Positions 56,349 through 64,000 of a stretch of 64,000 nt of DNA are shown here, piece after piece. Every line of letters begins with the position of its first letter. The first letter of the stretch is position 1. The notes under the pieces are model-generated. The model was not told where the DNA came from. It did not search any database and saw only the letters and a program-made list of their open reading frames with translations. The position numbers and the translations under genes were made by a program. Source of the stretch: Halarcobacter mediterraneus (GTDB taxonomy: Bacteria > Campylobacterota > Campylobacteria > Campylobacterales > Arcobacteraceae); contig NZ_NXIE01000002.1 of the NCBI RefSeq assembly GCF_004116625.1, positions 310,001-374,000 of the forward strand, read 5' to 3'.

Positions 56349-56610
56349 GCGTTAAAATCTCCTTAAGTTGTCCTACGTAGTTATCTTTGTTTCTACACTC
56401 TCTAAAAAGTGCTTTTTCAAGTTTTTTATAATTTTTTGAGTTTATATCTTCCAAAAAGGAAATACACTCTTTACATATATAAAAACTTCTTCCACTATTG
56501 TCATAAGTGGAAAGTTTTTTATTTTCACATTTCAATCTTATTAACACATCTTGTTCAAATTTTCTCCTACAAACAACACATGTTCTGATTGGTTTTTTCA
56601 AAATAGTCAA
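56338..56610 (-). CDS. YlxR-like (DUF448) nucleic-acid-binding protein
   Basis: 90 aa. Signature RTCVVCRRKFEQDVLIRL at the start and GRSFYICKECI later, as in the DUF448/YlxR family commonly encoded between nusA and infB. YlxR has been proposed as an RNA-binding or nucleoid-associated regulator. Start codon appears to be TTG (56610); a second TTG three codons later is possible. 34 bases after thrB, 11-base overlap with infB. Confidence 0.82.
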   Translation of the reverse strand: MTILKKPIRTCVVCRRKFEQDVLIRLKCENKKLSTYDNSGRSFYICKECISFLEDINSKNYKKLEKALFRECRNKDNYVGQLKEILTHVR

Positions 56611-56644
56611 TATAATACCTAATTTTTACTTAAACTTATTATTT

Positions 56645-57526
56645 TTAATCTTCTATTCTCACACCAGAATTATCAAAATTTCTTGTTAATACCCTAAAAT
56701 GTGGGAATCTCTTTTTAAGAGAACTTTCTATCCTTTGAGAATCTTCTTTATAGCATAAAGAAAATAAAGTAGAACCTGAACCTGATAAAGTACTCATTAG
56801 TGCACCATTATTTAATGCAGTTTTTTGAACATCAAATAATTCAGGCATTTGTTTCATTCGATATTTCTGATGAACAATATCTTTTGATGCAGTCTTTAGC
56901 ATTTCCCAGTTTTCTGTCATAAAAGCAGCAGTTAGTAAAGAGGAATGAGCTATATTAAAAATAGTATCTTCTTTAGAATATTTAAAAGGCAAAGCTTTTC
57001 TAGCAAGTTGTGTTGAAATAGGTCTGTTAGGAATTACAACAACTGCTTTTAAAAAACGAGGTAACTCTTTTCTTATAGATTTCACTTCATTATCTTGAAC
57101 ACTTGCAACATTGAAACCACCCATTACTGCAGGGGTAATATTATCAGGGTGATTTTCATAAGCAAGAGCTAAATTTAATAACTTTTCTTTTTCAAGTTTT
57201 ACACCCTCAATAGCATATGCACTAGCAATTGCAGAAACAATTACCGCCGAAGAACTACCAAGACCCCTTGATAGTGGTACTTCATTTGTAAATTCAAATC
57301 TAAAATTTCTTTTTTTCTTTGCTAAATTAAAATAGAAATCATTAAATATAGCAATAAACATATTATTATCTTTAAGCATTGGGTTATTTGAACCTTCTCC
57401 TCTTAAAGAAACACTATGAAATTTTGATGGTCTAATTACTACTTGATTATATAATGATATTGCTAATCCTAAACTATCAAATCCAGGTCCTAAATTAGCA
57501 CTAGTTGCGGGAACACTTATTCTCAA
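56645..57526 (-). CDS. thrB: Homoserine kinase
   Basis: 293-aa GHMP kinase phosphorylating homoserine for threonine synthesis. Motifs: [17 protein letters not shown] (5-21), [19 protein letters not shown] (ATP loop, about 88-106) and [14 protein letters not shown] near the end. Its product is the ThrC substrate (29184). Ten bases after the tsaB-like gene. Confidence 0.96.
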   Translation of the reverse strand: MRISVPATSANLGPGFDSLGLAISLYNQVVIRPSKFHSVSLRGEGSNNPMLKDNNMFIAIFNDFYFNLAKKKRNFRFEFTNEVPLSRGLGSSSAVIVSAIASAYAIEGVKLEKEKLLNLALAYENHPDNITPAVMGGFNVASVQDNEVKSIRKELPRFLKAVVVIPNRPISTQLARKALPFKYSKEDTIFNIAHSSLLTAAFMTENWEMLKTASKDIVHQKYRMKQMPELFDVQKTALNNGALMSTLSGSGSTLFSLCYKEDSQRIESSLKKRFPHFRVLTRNFDNSGVRIED

Positions 57527-57536
57527 TTATTTTCCT

Positions 57537-57989
57537 TTATACGGCAGGTAAATTATATATTGGTAAAGTTTCTAAAGAGAAATTAATTTCTTTTAAAGAC
57601 TTTGGCAATTTAAAATCTTGTATTTTAGTATTATTATCTAAAAAATCTACTTTAATAGTATCATTTTCATTTATAAAGTATTTTTTTCCTAAAGCTTTTA
57701 TAGGAGTATTGCCATTAAATTCAAAGCCACTACATGCATAAAATTCAATATCTTTACTTATAGAGAGTGTTTTTAAAAATACATACGCTACCTTTATAGC
57801 CATATATGATCCAGGTGTATTTACATAATTTATTCTATTAATATTATATTTTTTAATAATTTTGTTAAAAGTAAGAGGAAGAAAATCTGAGGTCATACCT
57901 TCAACTTCAAATTCTTCAATTAAGTCTTTGTTTTTATAAATCCCTATTAAAAGAGGTTTTGAAATACTAACCACTAAAACTTCTGTCAA
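57537..57989 (-). CDS. tsaB: Short TsaB/YeaZ-like protein
   Basis: 150 aa. In E. coli TsaB (about 231 aa) is a scaffold for TsaD in tRNA t6A37 synthesis. Here NTPGSYMAIKVAYVFLKTL matches the family GPGSFTGxRxG helix entry, but the first strand and the second ASKHA lobe are reduced. Position between lpxC and thrB equals that of the TsaB-like gene in C. jejuni (from memory). Overlaps lpxC by 4 bases. Assignment is moderate because sequence is divergent. Confidence 0.65.
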   Translation of the reverse strand: MTEVLVVSISKPLLIGIYKNKDLIEEFEVEGMTSDFLPLTFNKIIKKYNINRINYVNTPGSYMAIKVAYVFLKTLSISKDIEFYACSGFEFNGNTPIKALGKKYFINENDTIKVDFLDNNTKIQDFKLPKSLKEINFSLETLPIYNLPAV

Positions 57990-58891
57990 GCTTGTATCCT
58001 AGAATATGCAAGTTCAAATACATGAGCTTCTGCATCTGCTTTTTCTAAATCAATAATTTCATAATTTTCTTTATCTTCATAAACTTTTTTTGTAAGTAAA
58101 TGATTTAAATGATGACTTCCTGCATGGGCATCATATTCTCCAACTAAAGTATAACCCAATAAAGCCATATCTCCAATTGCATCTAAAATCTTATGCCTTA
58201 CAAATTCATCACTATATCTTAAACCTTCAGGGTTTAAGACTTTTGATTGGTCTAAAACAATTGCATTTTCCAAACTTCCACCTTGAGCTAAGCCAATACT
58301 TCTTAAATATTGAACTTCATGTAAAAAACCAAAAGTTCGTGCCTTACTAATATTTTCTTTATACTCTTCTATTGAATAATCAAATCTAAAGTTTTGTTCT
58401 CCAATAACAGGATGTTCAAAATTAATAGAAAAATCATAAATAATATGATTTGAAGGTTTTAAACTAACTCTTTTACCATCATCTGTTTCTATTTTTATAT
58501 CTTGTCTTATTTTTATAGCTTTTTTAGATTTTTCAAGTTCTTTTATTCCAGCTTCTTCTATAAGCATACAATACCCTGCAGAACTACCATCTAAAACAGG
58601 AACTTCATCATTATCAATAACAACACGTAAATTATCTATTCCATAAGCATATACAGCAGATAGTAAATGTTCTATTGTAGATATGACAACATCATCTTTT
58701 CCAATTACTGTTGCCATTTTTGTATCTACTACATTTTCAATTTTTAAGGGAATAGAAACTGCTTTATCAGATCTATAAAAAACTATTCCCATATCTGAAT
58801 CTAAAGGTTCAAGTTTCATCTTTACAGGAACACCTTTATGTAATCCTATCCCTACAATTTCAACACTATTTGCTATAGTTCTTTGTTTCAT
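57986..58891 (-). CDS. lpxC: UDP-3-O-acyl-N-acetylglucosamine deacetylase
   Basis: 301 aa zinc amidase, the committed step of lipid A synthesis. Motifs: TIANSVEIVGIGLHKG, STIEHLLSAVYAYGIDN (zinc His), VLDGSSAGYC, RTFGFLHEVQYLR, RHKILDAIGDMALLG and HAGSHHLNHLL (zinc and catalytic His). Overlaps the M23 peptidase and tsaB-like genes by 4 bases each. Confidence 0.97.
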   Translation of the reverse strand: MKQRTIANSVEIVGIGLHKGVPVKMKLEPLDSDMGIVFYRSDKAVSIPLKIENVVDTKMATVIGKDDVVISTIEHLLSAVYAYGIDNLRVVIDNDEVPVLDGSSAGYCMLIEEAGIKELEKSKKAIKIRQDIKIETDDGKRVSLKPSNHIIYDFSINFEHPVIGEQNFRFDYSIEEYKENISKARTFGFLHEVQYLRSIGLAQGGSLENAIVLDQSKVLNPEGLRYSDEFVRHKILDAIGDMALLGYTLVGEYDAHAGSHHLNHLLTKKVYEDKENYEIIDLEKADAEAHVFELAYSRIQA

Positions 58892-60261
58892 TTTCCACTA
58901 CTTTTTATAATATAATTAGCTTCATCTAGAATATTGGTAATTCTTGTTTTTATCCAATTTCTATCCATCCACTCTAAAGGGTTAACCTCAATTCCTTGAA
59001 CTAATACTCCAAAGTGTAAATGGTCTCCAAAAACTGCTCCTGTACTTCCAGTTAATGCAATTTTATCACCTGCTTTTATATAATCACTATTTTGAACAAA
59101 AGATTTACTAGTATGGGCATATAATGATTGTACTCCAAAACCATGGTCAAGAATTAAGGTATTTCCATAAATACCTAAATAATCATTAAAGATAACCTTT
59201 CCTTCGTTAGAAGTTGTTATTTTTGCATGTTTAATACTTGCCCAGTCCATTCCTAAATGCCATGCTTCATCTATTTTCTCACCATTATAATAATAATGTC
59301 TTCTTTCTGCAAAACCTGCAAATGTTTTAGAACCATTTAATCTTCTAAAAGGTTTAATATCAAATTTATTTAACATCTCTTTTGACATTTTATTAACAGA
59401 TTCACTTCTTATAGTTCCAACATTATTTACTCTTAAATCTCTATTTTGTTTAAGAAAGATATCAATTTCATTTGTTGGTACTTCTATTTCACTTTTTTGT
59501 AAAACAGGTATAGAAACATTTTGAATAAAACTTGTACTAATTTTTATATCATCATTTTTTATTTTTAAATCTTTTATATATAAAGGTACTTTAGTAATAG
59601 TTTTATTACTTGCTTTATCTTCAGCAACTAAATTAACTCTATTAAAATCTTCTTCCCAAACTGGCCAGGCTATAATTGCTACATAAAAATTCTCTTTTTT
59701 ATATGGAAGTAACTCAAATCTGTATTCATTATTAAAAGTGATATATTTATCACTTAAATTTTCATCTTTTACCTCAACTACTACTACAGCACTTCCACCT
59801 TGTCTAATATTATATGAATTTGCAACAACATTTGCTATAGGACTTCTTTTATCAATGTCAATTACAAATTCTTTTTTAGAACTATTCCCTTGGAAAAAAT
59901 TCCAACTACTTCTATCAGTAGTTTCTACTACAATCTTTGCACTTTTAGCATTTGGATCAAGTCTTATATTAGCTAGATTAAACGTTACATTTGTTTGCTT
60001 TGACGATAAGTTTTGACTATTAATAACAACTGGACCATTTTTACTTACATAATAAGCACTATAAGATTTTATACCACTTTCATCATATAATGAAATTGCA
60101 AACTCATCTTTTGTATTCCAAAAAAGACTATTTTCTGTGCTTATTTTAGGTGCTTGTTTTTCAAATTGAGGAGAAAAGTAAACAAAAACTATACCCACAA
60201 TAACAACTGCTAAAACTAAAAAGATAACTATTTTTCCAAAACTATTTTTTTGTCGTCTCAA
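58888..60261 (-). CDS. Membrane-anchored M23 peptidase (peptidoglycan endopeptidase)
   Basis: 457 aa. N-terminal anchor (9-28) and a large periplasmic region ending in a LytM domain (about 325-435) with zinc ligands H335-LGM-D339 and H414-L-H416, plus catalytic H383. In C. jejuni the protein beside lpxC is, to my recollection, the cell-shape peptidase Pgp3; the position and domain order here agree. It should cut peptide cross-links and help set cell curvature. It overlaps the DHH gene by 20 bases and lpxC by 4. Confidence 0.9.
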   Translation of the reverse strand: MRRQKNSFGKIVIFLVLAVVIVGIVFVYFSPQFEKQAPKISTENSLFWNTKDEFAISLYDESGIKSYSAYYVSKNGPVVINSQNLSSKQTNVTFNLANIRLDPNAKSAKIVVETTDRSSWNFFQGNSSKKEFVIDIDKRSPIANVVANSYNIRQGGSAVVVVEVKDENLSDKYITFNNEYRFELLPYKKENFYVAIIAWPVWEEDFNRVNLVAEDKASNKTITKVPLYIKDLKIKNDDIKISTSFIQNVSIPVLQKSEIEVPTNEIDIFLKQNRDLRVNNVGTIRSESVNKMSKEMLNKFDIKPFRRLNGSKTFAGFAERRHYYYNGEKIDEAWHLGMDWASIKHAKITTSNEGKVIFNDYLGIYGNTLILDHGFGVQSLYAHTSKSFVQNSDYIKAGDKIALTGSTGAVFGDHLHFGVLVQGIEVNPLEWMDRNWIKTRITNILDEANYIIKSSGK

Positions 60262-61231
60262 GAACTTCCTTTAAAACTTTTTTTCTTGCTTTTTCTATAT
60301 CAATTGTATTTAAGCTACAACCTGCTGCATTGAAATGTCCACCACCTCCAAAACAAGCAGCTACTTTTGATACATCAATTTTTTCTTTTGAACGTAATGA
60401 AATTCTACTAACTTCATTTACAACTCTTACAAAAAAAGCAACTTTAACTATTTGCATACTCATAATCATATCAAGTGCATCTTCACAATCTCTATTATGA
60501 GCTCCCGTTTCCTTAAACCATTCTTCTTTAGCATAAATTGTAGCAACTTTACCTTCATCGTATAGTTCTAAACTTTCTAAAACTTTAGGAATAATTCTAT
60601 ATTTAGCTAAAGAATCTCTTCTTAAAAGTTTATTTGCTATATCAGAAGGATTTGCTCCATATTCAACCAAATGGTTAACCTTATCAAATGTTAGTTCATC
60701 ACATCTACCTAAAGAGAAAGCTAAAGAATCATCATATATTCCTACATAAAGTGCTGTTGCACTAGCTTTTGTAATATACAAGCCATTGTGTCTGAAAAAA
60801 TCATAAACAATCTCTGCTGTTGAACCTTTCATAGGGTCAACTATATTTACCTCTCCAAAATCATCATTTGATTTATGATGATCAAAATTAATAAGAGGTA
60901 TGTCTTTAGGAAGAGTAATTCCTAATCTACCATAACTTCCACAATCAACAGAAATTGCTAAATCATAAAATTTAGGTAATTGGTCAGTAATTTTATCAAA
61001 CCTTGGAATAAAATCTAAATTTTGCGGCAAATCAGAACTTACATTAAAAACCTTATGCTTTATTCTATTTTCATAAAGAAAATTAGACAAGGCTAAAGCT
61101 GAACCGATAGAATCTGGGTCTGGATTTACATGAGTTATAATAAGAATATACCTACTCTTCTCTATCAGACGTAAAGCCCTTGCATAATCTGTCATATTTA
61201 TTTTATTATTTAGGATAAAGTCTTTTTTCAT
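60242..61231 (-). CDS. DHH-family phosphoesterase, NrnA-like
   Basis: 329 aa. Metal sites HVNPDPDSIGSA (about 34-45), DHHKS (117-121) and DHHA1 domain end FGGGGHFNAAGC. The NrnA family degrades short oligoribonucleotides (including pGpG from cyclic di-GMP turnover) and/or 3'-phosphoadenosine 5'-phosphate. Two diguanylate cyclases in the window make a pGpG role attractive, but this is inference. 38 bases after nadC. Confidence 0.9.
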   Translation of the reverse strand: MKKDFILNNKINMTDYARALRLIEKSRYILIITHVNPDPDSIGSALALSNFLYENRIKHKVFNVSSDLPQNLDFIPRFDKITDQLPKFYDLAISVDCGSYGRLGITLPKDIPLINFDHHKSNDDFGEVNIVDPMKGSTAEIVYDFFRHNGLYITKASATALYVGIYDDSLAFSLGRCDELTFDKVNHLVEYGANPSDIANKLLRRDSLAKYRIIPKVLESLELYDEGKVATIYAKEEWFKETGAHNRDCEDALDMIMSMQIVKVAFFVRVVNEVSRISLRSKEKIDVSKVAACFGGGGHFNAAGCSLNTIDIEKARKKVLKEVLETTKK

Positions 61232-61269
61232 AAGTCAACTATATTATAAAACTATTAACCAATAGTAAA

Positions 61270-62091
61270 TTAGTCAAATTTCATTGAAAAATCAAGCCAA
61301 GTTGCCTGGTGTATAATACTTCCTGAACTTAAAGCATCAACTCCTGTTAAAGCATAATCCCTAACCGTATCAAGATTAATATTTCCACTTGCTTCTAATA
61401 AAACATGAGGATGTTCTTCATCTCTAAACTTAACCACTTTTTTTATCTGTTCTGGTTCCATATTATCACACATAATAATATCTGCTCCTGCTTCCATTGC
61501 AGTTTTTACTTGCTCAAAAGTTTCACACTCAATCTCTATTTTTGTAACCCAAGAGATTCTTTTTCTTGCTTTTTTAATAAACTCTGCAAGATCAGGTATT
61601 GTTTTCATATGAGTATCTTTAATCATCAAACAATCATCAAGTCCAAGCCTATGATTAATAGCTCCACCTATTCTACTTGCATACTTTTCAAAATCTCTAA
61701 GTTGTGGTCTTGTTTTTCTTGTATCTAATAAAGCTACTTCTAAGTCCTCAATCTTACTTGCAAACTTATTTGCCATAGTTGCAATTCCAGATGCATGTTG
61801 AAGCATATTTAAAAAAGTTCTCTCACTTGATAAAAGAATTGAAGCTTTACCTTCAAGTTTTGCTATTACATCACCTTTTTTTAAAACATCACCATCATGC
61901 TTTAAAAACTTACAATCAAACTTTTCTGTTTTTGCTAATGCTTTTGCATAAAGTTCACCTGCTAAAATACCATCATCTTTTGCAATAGCACGTGCTGTAA
62001 ACTTACCCTTAGGAGCTACATCAAAAAACAAATCTCCTCTTCCATTATCTTCTATAATAGCATTTTTAACAAACTTCTTAATATTTATCAT
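61270..62091 (-). CDS. nadC: Nicotinate-nucleotide pyrophosphorylase (quinolinate phosphoribosyltransferase)
   Basis: 273 aa, turns quinolinate and PRPP into nicotinate mononucleotide. Motifs: ERTFLNMLQHASGIAT, LLDTRKTRPQLRDFEKYA, GGAINHRLGLDDCLMIKDTH, IEIECETFEQ and DIIMCDNM, ending LSSGSIIH. Overlaps nadA by 4 bases: NAD synthesis heads this leftward unit. Confidence 0.97.
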   Translation of the reverse strand: MINIKKFVKNAIIEDNGRGDLFFDVAPKGKFTARAIAKDDGILAGELYAKALAKTEKFDCKFLKHDGDVLKKGDVIAKLEGKASILLSSERTFLNMLQHASGIATMANKFASKIEDLEVALLDTRKTRPQLRDFEKYASRIGGAINHRLGLDDCLMIKDTHMKTIPDLAEFIKKARKRISWVTKIEIECETFEQVKTAMEAGADIIMCDNMEPEQIKKVVKFRDEEHPHVLLEASGNINLDTVRDYALTGVDALSSGSIIHQATWLDFSMKFD

Positions 62092-63089
62092 ACTTCAAGC
62101 ATCCTCTCTAAAGCAACTCTTGCCCATTTTATTGTTTCATCATTTACTTTTATTAATGTTTCTTCATTTATATTATTGTCTTTTATAGATTTCAGTGTTT
62201 TATAAACATCTTCTAAAGTTGTTTCATTCATTGTTGGACACTCTGGTTTTGTAGAACTTAAAATATAAGTATTTTTCTCTCTAAGTCTATTAACCATATT
62301 AAATTCAGTTCCTACAACAACTTTTTGATCAATAGGTAAATCTTTTATATATTTTATAAGTTGAGAAGTAGAACCAACAAAATCCGCAGCATCACAAACA
62401 CTTGGATCACACTCTGGGTGAACTGCAACTAAAATATCTGGATATTTTTCTCTATAAAACTCTACATCATCCACAGTAAATAGCTGATGTACAGAACAAA
62501 AACCGTTATAACAAATAATATCTGCTTCTTTTAAATCACTTCCATCACCAACAACTGCTGATTTTAGACTCATCTGTTTTGCAAAATTTTGACCAAGGCA
62601 TCTATCTGGTACAAAGAAAATCTTCTTTCCAGACTCTAAACCTTTTTCAATAATTTTATAAGCATTTGAAGAAGTACAAACCATACCTCCCATTTCACCA
62701 ACTTTTGCTTTTACTGCTGCACTTGAGTTGATATAAGTAATTGGCAAGATATCTTCATTTGGTATTCCAGCTTCATTTATCTGTTTTAGGTTTTGCTCAT
62801 AATAACCCTCATCAATCATTCTAGCCATAGCACAACAGGCTACTTTAGGCATCAAAACTGTTTTTTCTGGGCTTAATACTTTTACACTTTCTCCCATAAA
62901 ACCAACACCACAGAAGACTACATACTTAGAATCAGTATTCTTAGCTTTTTTTGCAAGCTCTAAAGAATCTCCTGTGATATCAGCTAACTCAAAGACCTCA
63001 TCCCTTTGATAAAAGTGTGCAACTAAAGTTACATCTAATTGCTCTTTTAATCTTAAAATTTCTTTTTTATAATCTATTTTTAAATTCAA
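62088..63089 (-). CDS. nadA: Quinolinate synthase
   Basis: 333 aa [4Fe-4S] enzyme condensing iminoaspartate and dihydroxyacetone phosphate. Cluster cysteines are in the segments VFCGVGFMGES/CCAMA, MVCTSSNA and KPECPTMNETTL; VAHPECDPSV binds substrate. First gene of the nadA-to-rimP unit, divergent from plsY; the 164-base spacer has only AT-rich promoter-like sequence. No nadB is adjacent. Confidence 0.97.
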   Translation of the reverse strand: MNLKIDYKKEILRLKEQLDVTLVAHFYQRDEVFELADITGDSLELAKKAKNTDSKYVVFCGVGFMGESVKVLSPEKTVLMPKVACCAMARMIDEGYYEQNLKQINEAGIPNEDILPITYINSSAAVKAKVGEMGGMVCTSSNAYKIIEKGLESGKKIFFVPDRCLGQNFAKQMSLKSAVVGDGSDLKEADIICYNGFCSVHQLFTVDDVEFYREKYPDILVAVHPECDPSVCDAADFVGSTSQLIKYIKDLPIDQKVVVGTEFNMVNRLREKNTYILSSTKPECPTMNETTLEDVYKTLKSIKDNNINEETLIKVNDETIKWARVALERMLEV

Positions 63090-63216
63090 TTTAAACCTTT
63101 TATATGTCTCTTTTCATTTTTATATTTAAATCATATCTACTTTATAATATCTTTTGGAATATATCAAAATTTTTGTTATAACTTATTAAAAATAAAAGCA
63201 TTAAATAAAATTTAGC

Positions 63217-63222
63217 TATAAT
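63217..63222 (+). promoter_or_regulatory. Putative -10 element for plsY
   Basis: TATAAT, 32 bases before the plsY ATG in the divergent spacer; RBS-like CAAGG follows. Confidence 0.5.
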
Positions 63223-63253
63223 TTTATCTTCAAAATAAATTTCAAGGTTTTAA

Positions 63254-63877
63254 ATGGATTATTTTTTAAATTTCAATATTCTTTTTTATATAGTGGCTTA
63301 TTTAGCAGGTTCTATTCCTTTTGGTCTTCTTCTTGCAAAAATATTTGCAGGTGTTAATATAAAAGAACAAGGTAGTCACTCAATAGGAGCAACAAATGTT
63401 CTTAGGGTAGTAAAAGAAACAAACCCTTCTTTAGCAAAGAAATTAAGTGTTGCAACTGTTATTTTAGATGCCCTAAAAGGAACAATTGTTATTTTAATTG
63501 CTATGGCATTAGATGCTTCACAGTCTACCTTATGGGCTATAGGAGTACTTGCAGTTTTAGGACACTGTTACTCTATTTTTTTGAGCCTAGAAGGTGGAAA
63601 AGGCGTAGCAACTGGACTTGGAGTATTCTTAGTTTTACTTCCTATACCTACATTAATAGGTGCTCTTGTTTGGATTATTTGTGCAAAAGTTTTAAAAGTA
63701 TCTTCTTTATCTTCTTTATTAGGTTTAACAGCAACTGTAATTGCTGCTTTATTTTTAAATAATGGTTTAGGAGTAAATAGCAATGCTCCAATGTATTTAA
63801 TTGCTTTTATAATTTATTATAAACACATCCCCAATATTGTTAGACTTATTAGAGGGGAAGAGAAAAAATTAGTTTAA
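63254..63877 (+). CDS. plsY: Acyl-phosphate:glycerol-3-phosphate acyltransferase
   Basis: 207 aa integral membrane enzyme making lysophosphatidate from acyl-phosphate. PlsY motifs: GSIPFGLLLAK (about 18-28), GSHSIGATNVLRV, and GGKGVATGLGVFL; five to six membrane helices. folB follows 5 bases downstream. Confidence 0.97.
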   Translation: MDYFLNFNILFYIVAYLAGSIPFGLLLAKIFAGVNIKEQGSHSIGATNVLRVVKETNPSLAKKLSVATVILDALKGTIVILIAMALDASQSTLWAIGVLAVLGHCYSIFLSLEGGKGVATGLGVFLVLLPIPTLIGALVWIICAKVLKVSSLSSLLGLTATVIAALFLNNGLGVNSNAPMYLIAFIIYYKHIPNIVRLIRGEEKKLV

Positions 63878-63882
63878 ATTTT

Positions 63883-64000
63883 ATGAAAATAAATATTGAG
63901 AATTTAAGCTTTAAATGTATTATTGGTATACTTGACTTTGAAAGAATAAAAAAACAAAAAGTTAATATTAATATCTTTTTTGAATATGACTTTAAAAAAG
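63883..64000 (+). CDS. folB: Dihydroneopterin aldolase, N-terminal part (cut by window end)
   Basis: Open frame from ATG 63883 to the window end, 39 codons seen. It starts MKINIENLSFKCIIGILDFE and then RIKKQKVNINIFFEY, the FolB N-terminus (short strand, GIxxxER-type loop, QxVxxxI strand). FolB makes 6-hydroxymethyl-dihydropterin for folate. Five bases after plsY, so co-transcribed. Confidence 0.85.
   Translation, partial: MKINIENLSFKCIIGILDFERIKKQKVNINIFFEYDFKK

Noticed and set aside
61405-61728. 107-aa Phe/Cys/His-rich open frame opposite nadC
   Set aside because: Antisense of a strongly conserved gene; composition follows from the reverse complement of Lys/Glu/Asp codons.
1-64000. CRISPR arrays, insertion sequences, tRNA or rRNA genes, prophage or att sites
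   Set aside because: I saw no regularly spaced repeats, transposase or integrase genes, cloverleaf-like G+C-rich segments or rRNA signatures on either strand by eye; tRNAscan and repeat searches would be needed for certainty.

Overview
The window is a dense, strongly AT-rich bacterial chromosome segment (my impression is just under 30% G+C; not computed) with about 70 protein genes, almost no spacer DNA, and no tRNA, rRNA, CRISPR, insertion sequence or prophage that I could see. Gene content and order point to Campylobacterota, most likely Arcobacteraceae. The orders pheS-pheT-aroA-ispH-rpsA-(serA) beside a HIT gene, acpP-fabF-accA, and M23 peptidase-lpxC-tsaB-like-thrB-ylxR-infB-rbfA-rimP match, from memory, the orders in Helicobacter pylori and Campylobacter jejuni. 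atpB stands alone, as is usual for the phylum. The cytochrome bc1 genes, the many sensory proteins and the small paralogous genes fit a free-living Arcobacter-like organism. Species cannot be decided from this window.

Layout. 1-5.2 kb: 3' end of trpS, a four-CBS diguanylate cyclase, then a leftward unit (110-aa unknown, coaX, short-form hisG, a methyltransferase) and rightward gshB. 5.2-14 kb is the more accessory part: two tandem small paralogues (one of 58 aa), an exported SdiA-regulated-type protein with a two-subunit YjjP/YjjB-like exporter, a leftward membrane/lipid cluster (DedA, SDR, patatin, unknown membrane protein, DUF815 ATPase) and a large chemoreceptor. 14.2-16.8 kb: a ferredoxin-thioredoxin-reductase/rhodanese fusion convergent with a spore-photoproduct-lyase-like radical SAM enzyme and a nucleosidase. 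16.8-22.9 kb: rplS-trmD with a structured leader between them, a cysteine-rich orphan with a near-perfect ribosome binding site, metE, ilvA, atpB. 22.9-30.7 kb: a ThiE/TenI-like gene, AddA-type helicase-nuclease, a heme-c/cysteine-rich diguanylate cyclase, argB, thrC.

30.8-34.0 kb: petABC (Rieske, cytochrome b, diheme cytochrome c1) and a c'-like cytochrome. 34.1-38.4 kb: rsmE with a small membrane protein, then moeA-queC-queD-queE. 38.5-41.9 kb: fabG, acpP, fabF, accA. 41.9-51.8 kb: HIT gene, pheS-pheT-aroA-ispH-rpsA-serA, efp. 51.8-63.1 kb: leftward ribD, then a compact probable 11-gene unit from nadA to rimP that couples NAD synthesis, cell wall and lipid A synthesis, threonine synthesis and translation initiation. 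63.2-64 kb: plsY and the start of folB.

Best candidates for something undescribed: the hairpin between trmD and rplS (probable ribosomal-protein leader); the FTR-rhodanese fusion facing a radical SAM/nucleosidase pair; the diguanylate cyclase with a periplasmic CXXCH and seven cytoplasmic cysteines; the cysteine-rich orphan at 18.0 kb; nested repeats that may hide the argB ribosome binding site; and the tandem small paralogues at 5.2-5.6 kb.
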